From: Pseudoduganella lutea
GTDB lineage: Bacteria; Pseudomonadota; Gammaproteobacteria; Burkholderiales; Burkholderiaceae_D
Assembly: GCF_004209755.1 (NCBI RefSeq)
Contig: NZ_CP035913.1
Location: 5,332,001-5,396,000 of the forward strand
Length of the DNA: 64,000 nt
Direction of reading: 5' to 3'
Part shown: one piece after another, positions 28,833-37,340 of the stretch
Layout of the letters: the number at the start of each line of letters is the position of its first letter
Position numbering within the stretch: position 1 is the stretch's first letter
Notes under the pieces: generated by a model
Database searches by the model: none
What the model saw: the letters and a program-made list of their open reading frames with translations, nothing else
Told to the model about the DNA's origin: nothing
Made by a program: the position numbers and the translations under genes

Positions 28833-31708
28833 TCAAATCGAATATCAAAGCAGTGAGCCTGGCATGCCTGATGGTGGCGGCGGGCGCGCCGGCATGGGCC
28901 GGCACGTTCCAGCAGACTTCCACCGGCGTGACGATCGCGCCGGACAATGGCGCAGCGAAAGAGATCCGCCTGCAGGTCATGGCCGACAATATCGTCCACG
29001 TCGTGAAAGTCGACCAGGCCGGCAAGGAGCTGACGCCATCGCTGATGACGATCGCCAAGCCGTGCGCCTGCACGTTCGATGTGAAGAAAAGCGGCGACAG
29101 CGTTTCCCTGAGCACGAAGAAGCTGGTGGCCACCGTGTCGCTGAAGGATGGCCGCGTGCAGTTCGCCGACAAGGGCGGCGCCGTCTTCCTGAAGCAGGAT
29201 GCCGAGGACATGCAGCCGGTCTCCGTGGGCGGCAAGCCATACTTCGCCGTGAAGCAGGGCTTCAACTACGGCACGAAGGATGCGTTCTACGGCACCGGCC
29301 AGCACCAGAACAACCAGATGAACCTGAACGGCGAGGACGTCGATCTCCTGCAGCACAATATGGACATCGCCATCCCGCTGGTGGTCTCCGACAAGAACTA
29401 CGGCATCCTGTGGGACAACAACGGCATCACCCGCTTCGGCGATGCCCGTCCCTATGGCCCGATCGGCCGCGACCTGAAGCTGACGGACGCCGCCGGCAAG
29501 GAAGGCGCGCTGACCGCCCGCTACTACATCGGCGGCAAGCTGGCGCTGGAGCGCCGCGAAGACAAGATCAATTACCAGTACCTGAAGGACGTCGCCGAGT
29601 TCTGGCCGAAGGAACTCAAGCCGCTGAAGGAACTGAAGGACGTCAAGGTCGTCTGGGAAGGCAAGCTCGCGAGCGACAAGCCGGGCGTGCACAAGATGAA
29701 GCTGTACTCGTCCGACTATGCCACGCTGACCGTGGATGGCAAGCAGGTGATGGATGTGTGGCGCCAGGGCTGGAACCCGTGGTACCACAACTTCGAGGTG
29801 AACTTCGGCGCCAACAAGCCCGTGGACTTCAAGCTGGAGTGGAAGCCGGAAGGCGGCATGATCTACGTGGCGCACAACAATCCGCTGCCGAAAGCCGAGC
29901 GCCACTCGCTGCAGTTCTCGTCCGAGATCGCCGAAGGCCTGAACTACTACGTGATCCGCGGCACCAGCATCGACAACGTGATCGGCGGCTACCGCGTGCT
30001 GACGGGTACCCAGCCGCTGATGCCGAAGTGGGCCTATGGCTTCTGGCAGTCGCGCCAGCGCTACGAGACGCAGGAACAGCTGCTCGATACCGTGAAGACC
30101 TACCGCCAGAACGGCTGGCCGCTCGACAACATCGTACAGGACTGGTTCTACTGGCCGGAAAACGGCTGGGGCTCGCACGACTGGGATCCGAAGCGCTTCC
30201 CCGACCCGAAGGGCATGGTGGACCAGGTGCACAAGATGAACGCGCGCATCATGCTGTCCGTGTGGGGCAAGTTCTATGAGAACACCGACAACTACCAGGA
30301 GCTGAAGGCCAAGGGCCATATGTGGACCAAGAACGTCGAGGATGGCGCGCTGGACTGGGTTGGCCCGGGCTACAAGAACAGCCATTACTCGCCGTACACG
30401 CAGGAAGCGCGCGACATCTACTATCGCCAGATGAAGACCAAGCTGGTGGACCTGGGCTTCGACGCCTGGTGGCTCGACAACACCGAGCCGGATGTGCTGT
30501 CGAACACGCGCCTGGAGGACTTCAAGAAGCTGATCGGCCCGACCGTCTACGGTCCCGGCGAGATCACGTTCAACTCCTACAGCCTGCTGCAGACGCAGGC
30601 CCTGTATGACGGCCTGAAACGCGACCAGCCAAATAAACGGCAGTTCATCCTGTCGCGCTCCGGCTTTGCCGGCGTGCAGCGCAACTACGTGGCCACGTGG
30701 AGCGGCGACACGGTGGGCCGCTGGAACAACCTGTATGACCAGATCTCGGCCGGCGTGAGCTCGTCGATGTCCGGCGTGCCGAACTGGACGCACGATATCG
30801 GCGGCTATGCGCAGGAAACCCGCTTCCAGAGCGGCGAGCTGGGTTCGGCGCAGGAGAACCGTGGCATCGGCGGCGTGGAAATCAAGCCGGAAGACCTGAA
30901 GGAATGGCGCGAGCTGAACCTGCGCTGGTGGCAGTTCGGCGCGTTCACGCCGCTGTTCCGCTCGCACGGCGAAGTGGTCAAGCGCGAAATCCAGAACATT
31001 GCGCCGGAAGGCTCGCCGATGCGCGATTCGATGGTGTGGTACCTGAAGCTGCGCTACCGCCTGATGCCTTACATCTATGCGACCGCTTCGAGCACGTACT
31101 TCAACGAAGGCTCGATCATGCGCGGTCTGGTGATGGACTTCCCGACCGACCCCGGTTCGAAGGACGTAAAGGACGAGTTCCTGTTCGGCCACGCCTTCCT
31201 GGTGGCGCCGGTCTCCGAGTATGGTGCCCGCGTGCGCAAGGTCTACCTGCCGAAGGGTGCCCAGTGGTATGACTACCATACCGGCGAGCGCCTGCAGGGT
31301 GGCCGCACGGTCACGGCCGCCGCGCCGGAAACGCGCATGCCGCTGTTCGTGAAAGCCGGTTCGATCGTGCCGATGGGCCCTGTCACGCAGTATGTGGACG
31401 AGAAGCCGGATGCGCCGGTCACGCTGAAGGTGTACACGGGCGCGAATGGCCAGTTCAGCTTCTACGAGGACGATGGCGTGAGCGAGGATTACCAGCGCGG
31501 CAAGTACTCGCGCATCCCGCTGTCGTGGGACGAGAAGAAGGGCACGCTGACGATCGGCCAGCGCGCCGGCGATGGCTACGAAGGCATGATCGCGAAGCGC
31601 ACGTTCCGCGTGCATTTCGTCAAGCCGGGCGTTTCCAGCTCGGAGACGTTCGACGCTGCCGACAAGGAAGTGACGTATGAAGGCAAACCAGTGACGGTGA
31701 AACTGTAA
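28829..31708 (+). CDS. GH31 alpha-xylosidase with PA14 insert (Xyl31A-like)
   Basis: Retaining exo-enzyme expected to remove alpha-1,6-xylose from the non-reducing end of xyloglucan oligosaccharides. The start at 28829 overlaps the preceding stop and gives a signal peptide ending at GAPAWA; 959 residues. After the N-terminal GH31 beta domain, a PA14-like insert lies at about 270-350 (VVWEGKLASDKPGVHKMKLY). This insert is a hallmark of the Cellvibrio Xyl31A type, where it helps bind longer oligosaccharides. In the barrel, the nucleophile Asp is in WWLDNTEPD (about 548) and the acid Asp in WSGDTVGRW (about 627). C-terminal beta domains include FYEDDGVSEDYQRG. The stop TAA shares a base with the GH3 start. 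Confidence 0.94.
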   Translation: MIKSNIKAVSLACLMVAAGAPAWAGTFQQTSTGVTIAPDNGAAKEIRLQVMADNIVHVVKVDQAGKELTPSLMTIAKPCACTFDVKKSGDSVSLSTKKLVATVSLKDGRVQFADKGGAVFLKQDAEDMQPVSVGGKPYFAVKQGFNYGTKDAFYGTGQHQNNQMNLNGEDVDLLQHNMDIAIPLVVSDKNYGILWDNNGITRFGDARPYGPIGRDLKLTDAAGKEGALTARYYIGGKLALERREDKINYQYLKDVAEFWPKELKPLKELKDVKVVWEGKLASDKPGVHKMKLYSSDYATLTVDGKQVMDVWRQGWNPWYHNFEVNFGANKPVDFKLEWKPEGGMIYVAHNNPLPKAERHSLQFSSEIAEGLNYYVIRGTSIDNVIGGYRVLTGTQPLMPKWAYGFWQSRQRYETQEQLLDTVKTYRQNGWPLDNIVQDWFYWPENGWGSHDWDPKRFPDPKGMVDQVHKMNARIMLSVWGKFYENTDNYQELKAKGHMWTKNVEDGALDWVGPGYKNSHYSPYTQEARDIYYRQMKTKLVDLGFDAWWLDNTEPDVLSNTRLEDFKKLIGPTVYGPGEITFNSYSLLQTQALYDGLKRDQPNKRQFILSRSGFAGVQRNYVATWSGDTVGRWNNLYDQISAGVSSSMSGVPNWTHDIGGYAQETRFQSGELGSAQENRGIGGVEIKPEDLKEWRELNLRWWQFGAFTPLFRSHGEVVKREIQNIAPEGSPMRDSMVWYLKLRYRLMPYIYATASSTYFNEGSIMRGLVMDFPTDPGSKDVKDEFLFGHAFLVAPVSEYGARVRKVYLPKGAQWYDYHTGERLQGGRTVTAAAPETRMPLFVKAGSIVPMGPVTQYVDEKPDAPVTLKVYTGANGQFSFYEDDGVSEDYQRGKYSRIPLSWDEKKGTLTIGQRAGDGYEGMIAKRTFRVHFVKPGVSSSETFDAADKEVTYEGKPVTVKL

Positions 31709-33894
31709 TGGCGGTGATGAACAAAGTACTGGCCGTCGCCCTGGCGGCGGCATTTGCAACGAATCTGGCAACTACTGCGCATGCTGCGCCGGATGCCGAC
31801 AAGCGCGCCCAGGACACCGTGGCGCAGATGACGCAGGCGGAGAAGATGCTGCTCGTCTTCGGCTACTTCGGTGCCGAATTCGCCGGCGTCAAGCCGCCGA
31901 AGGATGCGATTCCGTACACGGCCGGCTATGTGCCGGGCGTGCCGCGGCTGAACATCCCGCCGCAGTGGCAGACCGACGCGGGCCTGGGCGTGGCGACGCA
32001 GCCGTCGCCCGCGCCGCGGGAACGGACGGCGCTGCCGTCCGGCATGGCCACGGCGTCCAGCTGGAACACGAAGCTGGCGTACGAAGCCGGTGCGATGATC
32101 GGCCGCGAGGCGCGGCTGTCCGGGCACAACGTGATCCTGGGCGGCGCCGTGAACCTGCAGCGCGATCCGCGCAACGGCCGCAATTTTGAATATGCGGGCG
32201 AGGATCCGCTGCTGGCCGGCATCATCACGGGCGAGCAGATCCGCGGCAACCAGTCGAACAATATCGTCGGCACGATCAAGCACTTCGCGTTCAACGACCA
32301 GGAAACCAACCGCAACACGATCGACGTGAAGATCGACGAGCAGGCCGGCCAGATGTCCGACCTGCTGGCGATGCGCATCGCGATCGAGCGCGGCGATCCG
32401 GGCTCGGTGATGTGCGCGTACAACCTGGTTAACGGCGTGTATGCGTGCGAAAGCGACTGGCTGCTCAACAAGGTGCTGAAGAAGGACTGGGGCTACAAGG
32501 GCTTTGTGATGTCCGACTGGGGTGCCACGCACTCGACCACGCAGGCCGCCAATGGTGGCCTCGACCAGCAGTCCGGCTGGCCGTTCGACAAGTCGATGTA
32601 CTTCGGCCCCGCGCTGAAGGAAGCCGTCGACAATGGCCACGTGCCGAAGGAGCGGCTGGACGACATGGCGAAACGCATCCTGCGCGCCATGTATGCCAAC
32701 AACCTGATGGATGCGCCGCAGCCGAAGGTCGAACCTGAAAAGATCGACTTCGCGGCCCACGCGAAGGTGACGCGGCAGGTGGCGGAAGAGGGCAGCGTGC
32801 TGCTCAAGAACGCCGGCAACGTGCTGCCTTTGACCGCTGATGTGAAGTCGATCGTCATCATCGGCGGTCATGCCGACAAGGCGGTGATCTCGGGCGGCGG
32901 CGCGGCGCAGGTGCACCCGCACGGTGGCAGCGCGGTGAAAGGCGAGGGGCCGAAGGGCTTCCCGGGGCCGATCATCTGGCTGCCGTCGTCGCCGATGAAG
33001 GCGCTGCAGGCGCGCACGAAGGCACGCGTCACCTACGTCGACGGCAAGGATGCCGCCGCCGCCGCGAAGGCCGCCGCCGGTGCCGACGTGGCGATCGTGT
33101 TCGCGACCCAGTGGGCGGCCGAAAGCCTCGACGCGCCATCGATGGCCCTGCCTGACAACCAGGATGCGCTGATTGCCGCCGTGGCCGGTGCCAACAAGCG
33201 CACCGTCGTCGTGCTGGAGACGGGCAACCCTGTCACAATGCCGTGGCTGGACAACGTGGGCGCCGTGCTGGCCGCATGGTTCCCCGGCTCCGCCGGCGGC
33301 GAAGCGATCGCGCGCCTGCTGACGGGCGAAGTCAATCCGTCCGGCCGCCTGGCCGCCACGTTCCCCGCCTCGGAAGCCCAGCTGCCGCGGCCGAAGATCG
33401 ACGGCGACCCGACCAGCCGCGATGGCCGCTTCACCACCGACTACAACATCGAAGGCGCGGCCGTCGGCTACAAGTGGTTCGAGAAGACCGGCAAGAAGCC
33501 GCTGTTCGCGTTCGGCCACGGCCTGTCGTACACCACGTACGAATACCGCGACCTGAAGGCCCGCAACGATGGCGGCAAGGTGGTGCTGTCGTTCACCGTC
33601 GCCAACACCGGCAAGCGCGCCGGCCAGGCCGTGCCGCAGGTGTACGTGGGCCCGGCCCCCGCTTCCGCCAAGGCCGCCGGCTGGGAAGCCCCGCGCCGCC
33701 TGGCCGGCTGGGACAAGGTGGCACTGCAGCCGGGTGAAAGCAAAGCCGTCAGCGTGACGGTCGACCCGCGCATGCTGGCCGTGTGGGAACCGAAAACCCG
33801 CGACTGGCAGCGCCGCCCCGGCACGTACGAGTTCACCCTCGGCGGCGCCTCCGACGCCATCACCTCCCGCACCACGCTAGCCTTGCCGAAGTAA
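31708..33894 (+). CDS. GH3 beta-glucosidase
   Basis: Retaining exo-beta-glucosidase expected to remove unbranched glucose from xyloglucan oligosaccharides, completing depolymerisation. The 728-residue product has a signal peptide ending near TTAHA, the GH3 barrel with KHFAFNDQETNR, and nucleophile Asp in VMSDWGATHS (about 270). It then has the alpha/beta sandwich domain (from about 350, GSVLLKNAGNVLPL) and a fibronectin-III-like C-terminal domain (VANTGKRAGQAVPQVYVG). ATG 31708 overlaps the GH31 stop by one base; ATG 31717 is an alternative. It is the last gene of the locus and is followed by hairpin repeats that probably end the transcript. Beta-xylosidase activity is possible for the family but fits the context less well. 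Confidence 0.93.
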   Translation: MAVMNKVLAVALAAAFATNLATTAHAAPDADKRAQDTVAQMTQAEKMLLVFGYFGAEFAGVKPPKDAIPYTAGYVPGVPRLNIPPQWQTDAGLGVATQPSPAPRERTALPSGMATASSWNTKLAYEAGAMIGREARLSGHNVILGGAVNLQRDPRNGRNFEYAGEDPLLAGIITGEQIRGNQSNNIVGTIKHFAFNDQETNRNTIDVKIDEQAGQMSDLLAMRIAIERGDPGSVMCAYNLVNGVYACESDWLLNKVLKKDWGYKGFVMSDWGATHSTTQAANGGLDQQSGWPFDKSMYFGPALKEAVDNGHVPKERLDDMAKRILRAMYANNLMDAPQPKVEPEKIDFAAHAKVTRQVAEEGSVLLKNAGNVLPLTADVKSIVIIGGHADKAVISGGGAAQVHPHGGSAVKGEGPKGFPGPIIWLPSSPMKALQARTKARVTYVDGKDAAAAAKAAAGADVAIVFATQWAAESLDAPSMALPDNQDALIAAVAGANKRTVVVLETGNPVTMPWLDNVGAVLAAWFPGSAGGEAIARLLTGEVNPSGRLAATFPASEAQLPRPKIDGDPTSRDGRFTTDYNIEGAAVGYKWFEKTGKKPLFAFGHGLSYTTYEYRDLKARNDGGKVVLSFTVANTGKRAGQAVPQVYVGPAPASAKAAGWEAPRRLAGWDKVALQPGESKAVSVTVDPRMLAVWEPKTRDWQRRPGTYEFTLGGASDAITSRTTLALPK

Positions 33895-33900
33895 AATATT

Positions 33901-34058
33901 TCCGAATACCGGGGTCAGACCCCGGTTTCAGGAAATTAGTTGCCCAGAACCGGGGTCAGACCCCGATTCTGGGCAATTTTGTTAACGGCGGGGGGACTTC
34001 GACTGCCGGCGTATATAAAACTTTCCTCAAAACGGGGTCTGACCCCGGTTTTGGGAAA
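33901..34058. repeat. Cluster of three compound hairpins (GGGGTCAGACCCC family)
   Basis: Three units lie at 33901-33937, 33942-33978 and 34022-34058. Each has the inner palindrome GGGGTCAGACCCC or its reverse-oriented form GGGGTCTGACCCC, enclosed by its own outer inverted repeat: TTTCC/GGAAA, TTGCCCAGAA/TTCTGGGCAA, and CAAAAC/GTTTTG. The outer arms differ in sequence but each is self-complementary, which points to selection for folding. The cluster fills the gap between the GH3 stop and the ThuA ribosome-binding site. Confidence 0.85.
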
Positions 34059-34073
34059 TATTCTGGAGGGGAC

Positions 34074-34820
34074 ATGAAACTTGCTATAACGGCTTTGCTC
34101 GCGCTGGCATCGGCACCGGCGCTGGCGGCGCAGTTCGATGTGCTGGTGTTCTCGCGCACGGCGGGGTGGCATCACGAGTCGATCCACGAGGGCGTGGCGG
34201 CGCTGCGCGAGATGGGGCGCCTGCATGATTTCAACGTGTTCTGGACGGAGGATGCCAAGCGCGTCTTCAACGACAAGGAGCTGGCGAAGTACAAGGCTGT
34301 GGTGTTCCTGTCGACGACGGGCGATGTGCTGGACGAAGGGCAGCAACAGGCATTCGAGCGCTACATGCGCGCCGGTGGCGGCTATGTGGGCGTGCACGCG
34401 GCGGCGGATACGGAGCATGGCTGGCCGTGGTACCGCCGGCTCGTTGGCCACATGTTCGTCGCCCACCCGGCCGTGCAGTCGGCGGTGCTGAAGGTGGAGG
34501 ATGCGAACTTTCCCGGCATGGAGCGCTTCGCGCCGCGCACGCTGGTGACGGAGGAGTGGTACGAGTACGGTGCTGCGGAATCGAAGGGGCTGCGCTACCT
34601 GCTGTCCGTCGACGAAACCACGTACCGGCCGGAGAGCGGCAAGGGCACGGGAATGGGCGCGTTCCACCCGATCAGCTGGTACCAGCAATACGACGGCGGC
34701 CGCGCCTTCTACACGGCGCTGGGCCACCTGCCGGCAACCTACGCCGATCCGGTTTTCAGGCACCACCTGTATGGCGGCATCTACTGGGCCGCCACGGGGC
34801 GGGGGTTCCAGGCGCGGTGA
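34074..34820 (+). CDS. ThuA-like domain protein, secreted
   Basis: A 248-residue protein of the ThuA-like family (class I glutamine amidotransferase fold). ATG 34074 has GGAGGGG just upstream and starts a signal peptide ending at PALAAQ. Visible features are LVFSRTAGWHHESI near residue 25, VVFLSTTGDVLDEGQQQAFERYM, GGGYVGVHAAADTEHGWPWY, and a C-terminal YGGIYWA. These are typical of secreted ThuA-like proteins found with sugar-degradation genes, whose biochemical role is mostly undefined. It follows the xyloglucan operon across the hairpin cluster, so it may be read separately; a link to that pathway is only suggested by position. Confidence 0.88.
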   Translation: MKLAITALLALASAPALAAQFDVLVFSRTAGWHHESIHEGVAALREMGRLHDFNVFWTEDAKRVFNDKELAKYKAVVFLSTTGDVLDEGQQQAFERYMRAGGGYVGVHAAADTEHGWPWYRRLVGHMFVAHPAVQSAVLKVEDANFPGMERFAPRTLVTEEWYEYGAAESKGLRYLLSVDETTYRPESGKGTGMGAFHPISWYQQYDGGRAFYTALGHLPATYADPVFRHHLYGGIYWAATGRGFQAR

Positions 34821-34860
34821 CCTCCAGGGCCAGGCCTGCATGCCTGACCCGTTGCGCAGG

Positions 34861-34879
34861 CGCGGAGCAGTGCTCCGCG
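34861..34879. terminator. Palindromic hairpin between convergent genes
   Basis: CGCGGAGC and GCTCCGCG pair around AGT between the ThuA gene (plus) and the DUF4214 gene (minus). It could terminate in either direction. No T-run is present. Confidence 0.4.
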
Positions 34880-34889
34880 AAACCCCTGC

Positions 34890-35981
34890 TCAACCCCAGA
34901 CCTGATACGCCATCCCATCCTGCATCACGCCGATCAGCTGGTCGTAGTTCTCCTGGCTTTCGCTGAACGATGCCAGCACGCCGGCGACCGAGTCCTTGCC
35001 GGTGTTCAGGATGTCCAGCCAGTACTGCATGCCCGAGGGATCGGGCACGCGGTTCAGCACGTGCTCGTAGAAGCCGGTGATGATCGCCGTGGTGCCGGGG
35101 TTGTTGCCGTAAATGGCGCGGAACTCGTTCGAGGTGACGAACGACGCGGCCACGTCGTGCAGGCTGGCGCCGGCATCCAGCCGCGCGATATAGTAGCCAA
35201 GACCCGCTTCGTCCGGCGCGCGGTCGAAGGCGGCCTGGTACAGCCGGTAGGCTTCGCCGGCGGTGCCGTCGGTGTCGAATGCCAGCGCCACGTCGACGAA
35301 TTCCAGCCGTTCCACGTTGACGAGCGTGTCCGCGCCGTCCAGCCCCACGTCATCGGTGACGAACAGGCGGTGGCCGGCGACGGTCACGTCGTAGTCGTCC
35401 AGCCGGCCCTCGTACCAGCCCGTATCGGTGCCGCTGCCGCCGTCGAGCAGGTCGCTGCCGCCGGCACCCTCCAGCAAGTCCCAGCCGCCATTGCCGTACA
35501 GCGCATCGTTGGCGGACGTACCCGTGATGTCGTCGGCCTTTTCCGTGCCCTGGCCGATCGCCAGCGGAATCGTGTCGAGGTCTTCCAGCACCGCCACTTC
35601 GACGCCGCTGCGCGGCGGCGCCGCCTGGTTCCACGACGCATCCACGTAATAGGTGCCCGAGTAGGGCGCGATGAAGCTCAGGCCATCCTGGCCGGTGGCG
35701 CCCCAGCCGTCATCCTCGGCGATCGGGTAGCCATCCTCGTCGAAGAGCACCAGGTTGTCGGGATCGAACCAGCTTTCCGACGTGACCGTGTACAGCGCGC
35801 CGGCCACCGCCGTGAAGCTGAACACCGGATAGGCATGGGCGTCCGGCGCGGCGCTGGCGAACAGCGCCTGGTTGTCATAGCCGTCGCCGGCGTTGCGCGG
35901 TGCGAAGCCGAGGTGGTCTGCCCCGGCCATGTCGCCGGTGCTCAGTAGTGGAATGTACGGCAGTGTCTCGTAGGTGGCCAT
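34890..35981 (-). CDS. RTX-type secreted protein with DUF4214 domain
   Basis: A 363-residue acidic protein without a Sec signal, probably exported by a type I system. GGGAG precedes the ATG. The N-terminal part (about 1-135) is beta-rich with Asp-rich segments (FDPDNLVLFDEDGYPIAEDD) and resembles a pre-peptidase C-terminal-like domain. RTX-like glycine/aspartate repeats follow at about 150-190 (GTSANDALYGNGGWDLLEGAGGS in sense), which would bind calcium. Residues about 235-350 match the DUF4214 pattern (AYRLYQAAFDRAPDEAGLGYY, VTSNEF), common in large surface-layer or adhesin-like proteins. It is 108 bases downstream of the M10 protease gene on the same strand. Function beyond secretion is unknown. 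Confidence 0.85.
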   Translation of the reverse strand: MATYETLPYIPLLSTGDMAGADHLGFAPRNAGDGYDNQALFASAAPDAHAYPVFSFTAVAGALYTVTSESWFDPDNLVLFDEDGYPIAEDDGWGATGQDGLSFIAPYSGTYYVDASWNQAAPPRSGVEVAVLEDLDTIPLAIGQGTEKADDITGTSANDALYGNGGWDLLEGAGGSDLLDGGSGTDTGWYEGRLDDYDVTVAGHRLFVTDDVGLDGADTLVNVERLEFVDVALAFDTDGTAGEAYRLYQAAFDRAPDEAGLGYYIARLDAGASLHDVAASFVTSNEFRAIYGNNPGTTAIITGFYEHVLNRVPDPSGMQYWLDILNTGKDSVAGVLASFSESQENYDQLIGVMQDGMAYQVWG

Positions 35982-36009
35982 TGCAATCTCCCATGTGTTG
36001 GCAACAGCA

Positions 36010-36044
36010 TAATCCGGACGCCGCTTTCGCGGGCGGCCGGATTA
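36010..36044 (-). terminator. Hairpin downstream of the M10 protease gene
   Basis: TAATCCGG (36010-36017) pairs with CCGGATTA (36037-36044), and an extra GCAAC/GTTGC pair lies outside at 36001-36005 and 36051-36055. It sits between the M10 gene and the DUF4214 gene on the minus strand. It lacks a T-run, so it may reduce rather than stop readthrough. Confidence 0.45.
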
Positions 36045-36089
36045 CACTTTGTTGCAATGAGCGGGAGAACCGACACTCAGGCCATGCGA

Positions 36090-37223
36090 TTACGCCAGGT
36101 CGAAATGCCCGTGGCCGTGTCCGTGGCGGCCGATCAGCTGCACGTCGATGTCGTCGGCCGCGCGCCACACGGGTTCCTCGGCGCGGGCCACCGACGTGAG
36201 CATGGCTTCCCCGCCCGGCAGCGCAAGGACACCGGCGGTGGCGGAAGGCGCGGTCATCGTCACCGCACCGCTGGACAGCGTCACCGTCGCGTCCGTGAAG
36301 CGCAGCAGTTCGATGTTCGTCAGCGTGTCGCTGCCTTCCGCACCCGACACGTTCCACGTGCCCGTGCCGGTGCGGACGACAGTGTAGCCGCTGCGCGCGC
36401 CGTTGTAGAACGCTGTATCGGTGCCTGCGCCGCCATTGAGCACATCGTTGCCGCCCGCGCCTTCCAGGATATCGTTGGCGCTGCCGCCGGCCAGCGAATT
36501 GGCCGTGCCCGTGCCGGCCAGCCAGCGCGCGCCGGTGGTCGAGTTGACACCGAGGTTGCCGGCCAGGCCATCGCCGCCGTACAGCCACTTCAGCGCGGCG
36601 ATGTCGTTTTCGCTGAACGTCGAATGGATGCCGCCGCTGTGCGTGTACGACATCAGCGTGTGCGACGTGTTGTTCGTCGTCGACGGCAGCTTGATCGTGC
36701 CTTCGAACGGGTGTTTCAGGCCGAGCATGTGGCCCAGTTCGTGCAGCAGCGTTTCATAGCCCTGCGTACCCGGCGTGAGGTTGGCGTTCATGCCGGCCCA
36801 CTCGGCGTTGTCGAGATAGACATACGAGGCAGCGGTGAACTTCGTGACCACATTGCTGCTGTTGTACGAATAACCGATGCGGTTGCTGTCCAGCCCCGTG
36901 GTGCCGGAACCGGCCAGGTTCGCGTTTGCGAAGTGCACCTGCGCCAAGTTGGCGTCCGCCGTTTCCACGAAATTGATGCCGGTAAGCTTGGCGACGTATG
37001 CCATGGCGCCGCGCGTGGCGGCCACCTGCGATGCCGAAAACGCCAGCGGAGCGCTCAGCAGCGAAGGATTGCCCGACTCCAGGTTGCTGGCGACGGAGAA
37101 CGAGTAGTACAGGGTATTGGTGCCGGGAGTGACATAGTTCCAGTTCGGCAGGTTGCCGAGCAGTGCGTCGATGTGGTTCTGGCCGGAGAGGGTGGTGCTG
37201 GTAGCTTGTGCAACGGTTGCCAT
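36090..37223 (-). CDS. Serralysin-like M10 metalloprotease with RTX repeats
   Basis: Secreted zinc endopeptidase of 377 residues. The zinc site HELGHMLGLKH is at residues 161-171 (HExxHxxGxxH) and the Met-turn is MSYTH near 191, followed by STFSENDIAALKWLYG as in serralysins. RTX nonapeptide-like repeats at about 245-272 (GGSANDILEGAGGNDVLNG) indicate calcium binding and type I secretion; no Sec signal is present. The last third (about 275-377) is less typical and ends in a histidine-rich tail, RHGHGHGHFDLA. The 117-base gap upstream (37224-37340) must hold its promoter. No ABC/HlyD secretion genes are in the window. Confidence 0.92.
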   Translation of the reverse strand: MATVAQATSTTLSGQNHIDALLGNLPNWNYVTPGTNTLYYSFSVASNLESGNPSLLSAPLAFSASQVAATRGAMAYVAKLTGINFVETADANLAQVHFANANLAGSGTTGLDSNRIGYSYNSSNVVTKFTAASYVYLDNAEWAGMNANLTPGTQGYETLLHELGHMLGLKHPFEGTIKLPSTTNNTSHTLMSYTHSGGIHSTFSENDIAALKWLYGGDGLAGNLGVNSTTGARWLAGTGTANSLAGGSANDILEGAGGNDVLNGGAGTDTAFYNGARSGYTVVRTGTGTWNVSGAEGSDTLTNIELLRFTDATVTLSSGAVTMTAPSATAGVLALPGGEAMLTSVARAEEPVWRAADDIDVQLIGRHGHGHGHFDLA

Positions 37224-37340
37224 GGATTCGAGGAGCCCTGTGAAACGAATGGAAGGGCTCCAGTATTGGCAGCGCGCACGGCCGGGTCAACCGTGCGCGC
37301 GGTGAGTGTGCACTCCTGTCCAGAAGGTCTATTCAGCCTT

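Noticed and set aside
28826..31771. Antisense open frame of 981 codons opposite the GH31 gene
   Set aside because: It is the reverse of a gene with intact catalytic motifs, and its composition is that of antisense GC-rich sequence.
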